From Thiomargarita sp. (lineage in GTDB: Bacteria; Pseudomonadota; Gammaproteobacteria; Beggiatoales; Beggiatoaceae), in assembly GCA_030618965.1 (NCBI GenBank), contig JAUXCJ010000004.1, forward strand, positions 1 through 12,302: a DNA stretch of 12,302 bases. Reading direction: 5' to 3'. The translations under genes and the position numbers were made by a program. The notes under the pieces were generated by a model. The model saw only the letters and a program-made list of their open reading frames with translations. It made no database searches and was not told the DNA's origin. Numbering within the stretch: the first letter of the stretch is position 1; the number at the start of each line of letters is the position of its first letter. Shown piece after piece: positions 6,748-12,302 of the stretch.

Positions 6748-8231
6748 TAGAACCCTGCACCTATGTTATCTTTGGGGCGACGGGTAATCTGAGTCGCCTG
6801 AAACTGATGCCTGCACTTTATCACTTAGATGTTGCTGGACGCTTACCCGAAGGTACAATGATTCTCGCAACTGGGCGGCGACCTTGGGATCGTGATAAAT
6901 GGATTGATGAAGTCAAACAAATGTTGATTGCCAAAGCTCGTAATGGCTTAGATGAGAATTTATTTAATAAGTTCAAACAACGATTATACTACTTTGAGGG
7001 CGATTTGAGTGATCAAAATATGTACCCAGCCATGCGGGATTTTATCAATAATGATCCCCAGTTTCCACAAAATGTCGCCTTTTACATGAGCATTCGTCCA
7101 GCAGAGTTCGGTACTGTTGTCGAAAAACTCAGTGAGGGCGGATTATTAAAAGAAGAACACGGCTGGCGGCGCGTTGTGATTGAAAAACCTTTTGGTTATG
7201 ACTTAGATAGTGCCACTGCCTTACATCAACGACTTTCTCGCTATCTACGCGAAGATCAAATTTATCGCATTGATCATTATTTAGGCAAAGGTACAGTACA
7301 AAATGTTTTAGTGTTTCGTTTTGCTAACCTGATGTTAGAACCCTTGTGGAATCGCAATTATATTGATCATATTCAAATTACCCATTCAGAAACCCTTGGC
7401 GTTGGCAGCCGTGCAGACTATTATGATACCGCAGGCGCGATGCGGGACATGATACAAAGCCATTTATTACAATTATTGACCCTTGTAGCGATGGAACCGC
7501 CAGCTTCTATGGAGGCTGAAGCCATGCGCGATGAAAAAGTTAAGGTACTCAAATCCATCCGCTCTATCTCGCCAAGCGCAGTACATGCCCAAAGCTTCCG
7601 TGCTCAATACACGGCTGGTGTCATAAATAACCAAAAAGTCAAAGGCTATCTACAAGAAGATAAAGTGCCAAAAAACAGCGTGACAGAAACCTACGCAGCC
7701 TTGAAACTTTTTATAGATAACTGGCGTTGGGCTGGCGTTCCATTTTATTTGCGGACCGGTAAACGCCTTGCTGAAGCACAATCTATGATTTCTATTTGTT
7801 TCAAACATCCGCCAAAGCAATTTTTTCGCTCCAGTCAAATTCAACGTCTGCGTCCGAACTGGATACTATTAGGCATCCAACCGACAGAATGTATTAAAGC
7901 CGAAATGATTGCCAAAGAACCAGGGCTAGAAATGAATACGCACCCTGTCAGTTTGGACGCTAGTTTCAGAAAAGACACTGATGTTGCTAAAGAAGCTTAT
8001 GAAGAACTCTTATTAGATGTAATCACAGGTGATCGTTCACTGTTCCTGCGTTATGACGAAGTAGAATATGCTTGGCGCGTTGTCGATCCAATTTTACGAG
8101 TTTGGACCATGGAACGCGATTATATTCCGACTTATTCAGCTGGTAGTTGGGGTCCTAAAGCCAGCCGACGCTTATTTGAAAAAGAAGAACAAAGTTGGCG
8201 ACATTCGTTAGAAATCACAGAACATGAATAA
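6744..8231 (+). CDS. zwf: Glucose-6-phosphate 1-dehydrogenase
   Basis: Oxidises glucose 6-phosphate to 6-phosphoglucono-1,5-lactone with NAD(P)+, the entry to the oxidative pentose-phosphate and Entner-Doudoroff routes. The 495 residues match the family. The Rossmann motif is [17 protein letters not shown] (10-26), and R46-R47 in LATGRRPWD suggest NADP contact. The substrate site has EKPFG with K148 and RIDHYLGK with D177 and H178, and the general base is H240 in [10 protein letters not shown]. These numbers coincide with those of the well-studied Leuconostoc enzyme. The start is set by ATGA overlap with the previous gene and a strong AAGGAG. The pgl start lies inside its last eight bases. 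Confidence 0.97.
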   Translation: MIEPCTYVIFGATGNLSRLKLMPALYHLDVAGRLPEGTMILATGRRPWDRDKWIDEVKQMLIAKARNGLDENLFNKFKQRLYYFEGDLSDQNMYPAMRDFINNDPQFPQNVAFYMSIRPAEFGTVVEKLSEGGLLKEEHGWRRVVIEKPFGYDLDSATALHQRLSRYLREDQIYRIDHYLGKGTVQNVLVFRFANLMLEPLWNRNYIDHIQITHSETLGVGSRADYYDTAGAMRDMIQSHLLQLLTLVAMEPPASMEAEAMRDEKVKVLKSIRSISPSAVHAQSFRAQYTAGVINNQKVKGYLQEDKVPKNSVTETYAALKLFIDNWRWAGVPFYLRTGKRLAEAQSMISICFKHPPKQFFRSSQIQRLRPNWILLGIQPTECIKAEMIAKEPGLEMNTHPVSLDASFRKDTDVAKEAYEELLLDVITGDRSLFLRYDEVEYAWRVVDPILRVWTMERDYIPTYSAGSWGPKASRRLFEKEEQSWRHSLEITEHE

Positions 8232-8904
8232 AAACAATAAGATAATTAATTGGCAAGTACTCAATGATGCCGAAGCCGTTGCCCAAGAAGCTAGTCAACG
8301 CATTTTCAGATCTTCTCAACAGGCAATTGAGCGAAGCGGTGGATTTAAAATAGTACTAGCTGGTGGACGAACCCCAGAGCAAACTTATCGCCTTCTGAAA
8401 GACATGGATTGCGATTGGAAACATTGGCAGATTTATTATGGCGACGAACGCTGTTTGCCTGAATATCATAATGAGCGCAACAACGTTATGGCCTCACGCG
8501 CATGGTTGGATTATGTCCCCATTCCTGATATTCAAATTCATCCAATGCCAACAGACATCAGAGCAGCATATATCTACAGAAATCTTATCAAAGAAGCCCG
8601 GCCTTTTGATATGGTACTACTCGGTATGGGAGAAGATGGACACACAGCCAGTCTCTTTCCCGAACAACAACACCCTGAAAATGAATTAGTTCATGCCATT
8701 TATAATGCCCCCAAACCACCGCGAGAGCGCATAAGTCTCAGCATCTCAGCACTGAGCAATACCCATGAATTACTATTTTTTGTGACCGGGGCTGAAAAGC
8801 GAGAGGCTGTAGCTGCGTGGCGACGTGGGGAAAATTTACCTGTTGCCCAGATAAAACCAAGGGCTGGGGCAACGGTATTAATTGATCGGGCTGCATATGG
8901 ATAA
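8224..8904 (+). CDS. pgl: 6-phosphogluconolactonase (DevB/Pgl type)
   Basis: Hydrolyses 6-phosphogluconolactone, the product of Zwf, to 6-phosphogluconate in the cytoplasm. The 226 residues are normal for the DevB/SOL family. Seen motifs are LAGGRTP (45-51, phosphate-binding loop), YGDERCLP (72-79), [13 protein letters not shown] (134-146, with the family catalytic His at H140) and PPRERISLS (165-173). The ATG overlaps the zwf end by eight bases and has little Shine-Dalgarno of its own, suggesting coupling to zwf translation. The next gene starts within its final codons. Neither gnd nor edd/eda follows, so the route taken by 6-phosphogluconate cannot be told from this window. Confidence 0.95.
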   Translation: MNKNNKIINWQVLNDAEAVAQEASQRIFRSSQQAIERSGGFKIVLAGGRTPEQTYRLLKDMDCDWKHWQIYYGDERCLPEYHNERNNVMASRAWLDYVPIPDIQIHPMPTDIRAAYIYRNLIKEARPFDMVLLGMGEDGHTASLFPEQQHPENELVHAIYNAPKPPRERISLSISALSNTHELLFFVTGAEKREAVAAWRRGENLPVAQIKPRAGATVLIDRAAYG

Positions 8905-11293
8905 AAACATGCAAAATCCAGAAACAGACTTAACTGAATTAAATAATTTCCTCATTCAAGAAATAGAAAAACTTAAAACCGAACTGAAAGAGCGGACTGG
9001 GGCACTTGAATACGCAAATTCTGAACTCAAACAAGAAATCGCTAAACATTTGCAAACTGAAGAAGCTTTACTACTCACACAGTTCAGCGTTGATCATGCT
9101 GGCGATATTATTTTTTGGGTAGGTTCAGATGGCAGATTCATTTATGCTAATGAAGAGGCTTACGACGCTTTGGGGTATTCCCGTGAGGAATTATTATCTA
9201 GGAAGCTTTACGAAGTTGAATTAAATTTTTCCGCAGATATTTGGGAGGATTATTGGGAAGTCAATAGAGAACTAGGCTCGGTTATGTTGGAAACCGAATA
9301 TCGTCGCAAAGACACGACGATTTTTCCAGTTGAAGTCACCGAAAATTATTTTCAGTTCAAAAATCAAGAATACCTTTGTTTTTCAGTTCGTGACATTTCC
9401 GAACGTAAACAAGCGGAGATGGAATTAAAACAACATCGTGATCACTTAGAAGAATTAGTTGCGAAGCGCACTGAAGATTTGGCAATGGTGAATAAGCAAT
9501 TAAAACAAGATATTGCTAAACGCCAGAAAGTTGAAGAAAAGCTGCGTAAATTTTCCCGTGTTGTTGAACAAAGTGGCAATACCATTGTCATCACTGATCT
9601 TAACGGTACAATTGAATTTGTGAATCCCGCATTTTGCATTAAAACCGGTTACTCCTATGCAGAAGCCATTGGGCAAAATCCCCGTATTTTAAAATCTGGC
9701 TACCAACATAATGAATTTTATCAAGAATTATGGGATACAATTGTCGGTGGAAAAGTTTGGCAAGGCGAGATGCTGAATAAACGCAAAAATGGTGAATTAT
9801 ACTGGGAATTTGCAACCATTTCTCCAATCAAAGATGAGGCTGGTAATAATACGCATTATTTAGCAATCAAAGAAGATATTACCGAACGCAAGCAAGCACT
9901 GGAAGAATTGAGAATAGCGAAAGAAATGGCAGAGTCAGCAAACCAAGCCAAAAGTACCTTTCTCGCCAATATGAGCCATGAACTTCGCACACCATTAAAT
10001 GGTATTTTAGGTTATACACAAATTTTAAACCGTGATAAAAGTTTAACCAAACACCAGAAAGATGGTATCGGAATTATTCAGCGTAGTGGTGAACATTTAT
10101 TAATGTTAATCAATGATATTTTAGATATTTCTAAAATTGAAGCTGATAAATTAGAACTGATGGCGTGTGATTTTAGATTGGATTCTTTTTTAAAAGAGAT
10201 TGTTGAGTTCTTTAAAATGCGGATTGAAGATAAAGGAATTGAGTTTATTGCTGAAATCAACTTGCCCTTAACCATCCATGCTGACGAAAAAAGATTACGA
10301 CAAATTTTATTGAATTTATTGGGCAATGCGGTTAAATTTACGCAACAAGGCAAAATAAGCTTTAAAGTGAGTAATATTAATGAATTAATTTGCTTTGAAG
10401 TGGAAGATTCTGGCATAGGTATTCCGCCAAATCATCTTGAAGCCATTTTTTTACCTTTTCAACAAGTTGGAGAACAGAATTTGCAACAAGCTGAAGGCAC
10501 AGGATTGGGCTTAGCCATTAGTCAAAAAATGGTAGAAATGATGGGCGGGCAATTGCACGTAGAAAGCAATCATGGCATCAGTAGCCGCTTTTGGTTCGAT
10601 ATTCCTCTAGCTTTGTCTAATCAGACTTTGCCAGACAAAAAACCGCAAAAAAGGGAAATTGTCGGTTTTAAGAGGAAAAAAGCGGATTTCAAAATTTTAG
10701 TCGTTGATGATAAGTGGGAAAACCGTATTATTATAAATAATTTATTAATATCTTTAGGTTTCAATGTGTTAGAAGCTAGTAATGGCGAAGAGGCTTTGAC
10801 AAAAGCCTATCAATTTAGTCCAGATGCAATTATAATGGACATTAAGATGCCCATTATGGACGGTATAGAATGCACTCGACGCTTACGCCAATATCCTCAA
10901 TTTGAAAAAACAGTTATCATTGCCTTGTCAGCTAATGTCTTTGACAAGCAACAGGCGGAAACTTTAAAAGTTGGCTGCAATGCCTTTGTGAGTAAACCTT
11001 TAAATACGGATAAATTTTTGCAGTTATTAGCTGAACATTGTTCGCTGGAATGGATTTATGAGACGGAGACACCTCAAAATAAGCAACTACCCATTGTTCC
11101 TCCAGATATAGAACAAGGCAAGGCCTTATTTAAATTGGCTAGATCGGGGAATATTCAAGGGGTAATTACAAAAGCAGAAGAAATTTTAGAAAGTAATCCT
11201 GATTTACAAGGCTTTGTTGAAGAAGTTTATCACTTAGCCAATAATTTTAAAATAACACAGCTAAAAAAATTCTTGAAACAATATATTGGATGA
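8897..11293 (+). CDS. Soluble PAS-PAS hybrid histidine kinase with receiver domain
   Basis: About 798 residues from the ATG at 8897, with no membrane helix, so a cytoplasmic sensor. Order: coiled coil (about 10-58), PAS (60-170), second coil (175-218), PAS (220-332), HisKA with phospho-acceptor H361 (MSHELRTP), HATPase with N477 (LLGNAVKF), D504 (EDSGIGI) and EGTGLGLA, then receiver with D604-D605, phospho-site D648 (IMDIKMP), S678 and K700. A 65-residue helical tail (about 733-798) has only one His (H779, in VYHLANNF) and lacks an HPt signature. All catalytic residues are intact. The gene overlaps the end of pgl by eight bases, so it belongs to the zwf operon. Alternative starts are TTG 8882 and ATG 8909; the latter has GGA eight bases upstream, so the exact start is uncertain. 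The PAS ligand is unknown; redox or oxygen sensing is a family possibility only. Confidence 0.9.
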   Translation: MDKNMQNPETDLTELNNFLIQEIEKLKTELKERTGALEYANSELKQEIAKHLQTEEALLLTQFSVDHAGDIIFWVGSDGRFIYANEEAYDALGYSREELLSRKLYEVELNFSADIWEDYWEVNRELGSVMLETEYRRKDTTIFPVEVTENYFQFKNQEYLCFSVRDISERKQAEMELKQHRDHLEELVAKRTEDLAMVNKQLKQDIAKRQKVEEKLRKFSRVVEQSGNTIVITDLNGTIEFVNPAFCIKTGYSYAEAIGQNPRILKSGYQHNEFYQELWDTIVGGKVWQGEMLNKRKNGELYWEFATISPIKDEAGNNTHYLAIKEDITERKQALEELRIAKEMAESANQAKSTFLANMSHELRTPLNGILGYTQILNRDKSLTKHQKDGIGIIQRSGEHLLMLINDILDISKIEADKLELMACDFRLDSFLKEIVEFFKMRIEDKGIEFIAEINLPLTIHADEKRLRQILLNLLGNAVKFTQQGKISFKVSNINELICFEVEDSGIGIPPNHLEAIFLPFQQVGEQNLQQAEGTGLGLAISQKMVEMMGGQLHVESNHGISSRFWFDIPLALSNQTLPDKKPQKREIVGFKRKKADFKILVVDDKWENRIIINNLLISLGFNVLEASNGEEALTKAYQFSPDAIIMDIKMPIMDGIECTRRLRQYPQFEKTVIIALSANVFDKQQAETLKVGCNAFVSKPLNTDKFLQLLAEHCSLEWIYETETPQNKQLPIVPPDIEQGKALFKLARSGNIQGVITKAEEILESNPDLQGFVEEVYHLANNFKITQLKKFLKQYIG

Positions 11294-11297
11294 AATT

Positions 11298-12302
11298 ATG
11301 CAAATAGAACAAGACACTTTATTGGTTGTAGATGATAAACCGGAAAACCTCAGTGTCTTATTTCATTTTTTAATTAATCACGGCTTTAAAATTTTGATCG
11401 CTGAAAATGGCGAAGATGGCTTAGTGAATGCAGAAGAAGAAAAACCGGATTTGATTTTGTTAGATGTGATGATGCCTAATATTGATGGTTTTGAAACCTG
11501 TATGAGGTTAAAAAAGAACCCGAAGACTCAAAATATTCCAGTGATTTTTATGACTGCTTTATCAGAACCTTTGGAAAAAGTTAAAGCTTTTGAACTGGGT
11601 GCAGTGGATTATGTCACTAAACCTTTTCAGCAAGAAGAAGTATTAGCACGTATCAAAACGCACTTAACGCTTCGCAAGTTACAAAAAGAACTGGAAATAA
11701 AAAATGAGAATTTAGTTGAACTCAATCAAGAAAAAAATGAGTTTTTAGACATTGTTGCCCATGATCTGAGAAATCCCTTATCTGCTATCTATAGTGCGGC
11801 AGATTTTATTAAAAATCATAAAACCGATCCTGGATCTAAAATAAATGAAATGGCAGGCTATATTTTAGAGGCTTCCAAACAAACATTGAACTTGATTGAA
11901 AACTTTCTCAATATTAAAGCCATTGAATCAGGAAAAAATGATGTATCGCCTGAAATAGTTGATATTACTATGATTTTGCAATGGCTGGTTAATAACTATA
12001 CTATTATTGCTAAAAAAAAGAACATTACGGTGCATTTTCAATCTGAGGAAAAACAATATTTTGCTTGGGTTAATCAAAGTCGCGTTACCCAAGTGTTAGA
12101 AAATCTGATTTCTAATGCGATTAAATATTCTCCTCATGGTAAGCAGGTTAATATCCGGCTTTTTGAGAAACAGTGCTGTATCCGTTGTGAAGTAAAGAAC
12201 TATGTGCTGGATCTTGAGCTCATCAATGTTTGGCGGAAAGTCCTCGCGCCGGGTTGTAAACCGAACAGTCATCGGTGTAGCTGTTTGCTCAGGATTATGG
12301 AG
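11298..12302 (+). CDS. Receiver-histidine kinase, disrupted in the ATPase domain; no stop before window end
   Basis: Begins four bases after the hybrid kinase stop, with GGA about eight bases ahead of the ATG. The first 300 residues are a clean N-terminal receiver (D12-D13, phospho-site D56 in LLDVMMP, T86, K108), a helical linker (about 118-148), HisKA with H155 (IVAHDLRNPLSAI) and the start of HATPase (ENLISNAIKYSP, N269/N273). The domain should then continue with a D-x-G-x-G motif after RCEVK (296-300). Instead residues 301-335 (NYVLDLELINVWRKV...) match nothing expected of a kinase and come from sequence of different composition. So the gene as given is either truncated by a rearrangement or joined artificially. 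A receiver-first kinase with no DNA-binding domain fits as a phosphorelay partner of the preceding kinase. Confidence 0.85.
   Translation, partial: MQIEQDTLLVVDDKPENLSVLFHFLINHGFKILIAENGEDGLVNAEEEKPDLILLDVMMPNIDGFETCMRLKKNPKTQNIPVIFMTALSEPLEKVKAFELGAVDYVTKPFQQEEVLARIKTHLTLRKLQKELEIKNENLVELNQEKNEFLDIVAHDLRNPLSAIYSAADFIKNHKTDPGSKINEMAGYILEASKQTLNLIENFLNIKAIESGKNDVSPEIVDITMILQWLVNNYTIIAKKKNITVHFQSEEKQYFAWVNQSRVTQVLENLISNAIKYSPHGKQVNIRLFEKQCCIRCEVKNYVLDLELINVWRKVLAPGCKPNSHRCSCLLRIME
12189..12302 (-). CDS. Possible fragment of an unrelated protein on the opposite strand (tentatively Tc-toxin-like)
   Basis: Antisense to the anomalous tail, the minus strand from 12302 reads protein-like text including MTVRFTTRREDF, PPNIDELKIQ and HIVLYF, ending near the junction. 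The frame stays open to a TAA at 12098-12096, but the part left of about 12189 is just antisense of the kinase. The wording is reminiscent of C-terminal parts of TcA-type insecticidal toxin subunits. I recall this only loosely and cannot search, so the identity is a weak guess. The plus-strand reading of the same bases looks less like a protein. Confidence 0.3.
12190..12302. other. Compositional and homology breakpoint
   Basis: The kinase reading loses family resemblance between codons 300 and 302 (12195-12203). Bases 12207-12302 contain 49 G/C of 96 (about 51%), clearly richer than the preceding kinase DNA. No transposase, inverted repeat or target duplication can be seen at the join, and no other plus frame restores the HATPase motifs. 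Confidence 0.6.

Noticed and set aside
8980..9540. Two similar linker segments (about residues 31-57 and 191-216 of the hybrid kinase) as a mobile repeat
   Set aside because: They are the common coiled linkers that precede PAS domains (RT-x-x-L...LKQ-[ED]-IAK); similarity is at protein level and ordinary for this family.
10078..10416. Minus-strand 112-codon frame inside the hybrid kinase
   Set aside because: Antisense of conserved HisKA/HATPase coding; low-complexity Ser/Leu/Ile text typical of shadow reading in AT-rich DNA.
12195..12302. Insertion sequence as the cause of the kinase break
   Set aside because: No transposase reading, terminal inverted repeat or target duplication can be seen; too little of the foreign side is present to support it.
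12195..12302. Simple frameshift in the last kinase
   Set aside because: Neither of the other two plus frames after 12197 restores the D-x-G-x-G or later HATPase motifs, so a missing or extra base does not explain the break.

Overview
The window looks like a chromosomal piece of an AT-rich gammaproteobacterium. It contains a short ACT-type SerA beside SerC, a di-iron Coq7 hydroxylase (so a ubiquinone maker), a GcvR-like double-ACT protein, Zwf/Pgl, a kinase-FGE fusion and long PAS hybrid kinases. This mix, especially the kinase-FGE fusion, is reminiscent of large sulfur bacteria (Beggiatoa/Thiothrix relatives) or Methylococcales. That assignment is inference from gene style only.

Layout. (1) The minus-strand block 1-3029 reads serC -> serA -> the start of a FimX-like REC/PAS protein that runs off the left edge. 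serC and serA overlap by one base; a small hairpin separates serA from the third gene. (2) A 171-bp divergent intergenic region carries promoter-like sites on both strands. (3) 3201-5195 (+) encodes a membrane-anchored fusion of a Ser/Thr kinase-like domain and an FGE/sulfatase-modifying-factor-like domain. Both domains have lost signature catalytic residues: DFG has become NFG, and the FGE cysteines are absent. (4) coq7 and a small lipoprotein gene (minus, 6104-5203) overlap by 4 bases. (5) The plus-strand block 6208-end holds a GcvR-like double-ACT protein, zwf, pgl, a soluble PAS-PAS hybrid histidine kinase and a REC-first histidine kinase. All five are overlapping or only 4 bases apart, so this looks like one operon joining the oxidative pentose-phosphate/Entner-Doudoroff entry steps to a two-component relay.

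The right end is anomalous. The last kinase follows its family up to about residue 300 (base 12197) and then, in the middle of the ATPase domain, turns into unrelated sequence of about 51% GC (49 of 96 bases). The opposite strand of that segment reads as a plausible different protein. A rearrangement, or an assembly/amplification chimera, lies at about 12190-12201.

No RNA genes, CRISPR arrays, transposases or riboswitches were seen. No intergenic stretch exceeds 300 bases. The strongest candidates for something little described are the double-degenerate pseudokinase-FGE receptor and the coupling of zwf-pgl to a DNA-binding-free phosphorelay.
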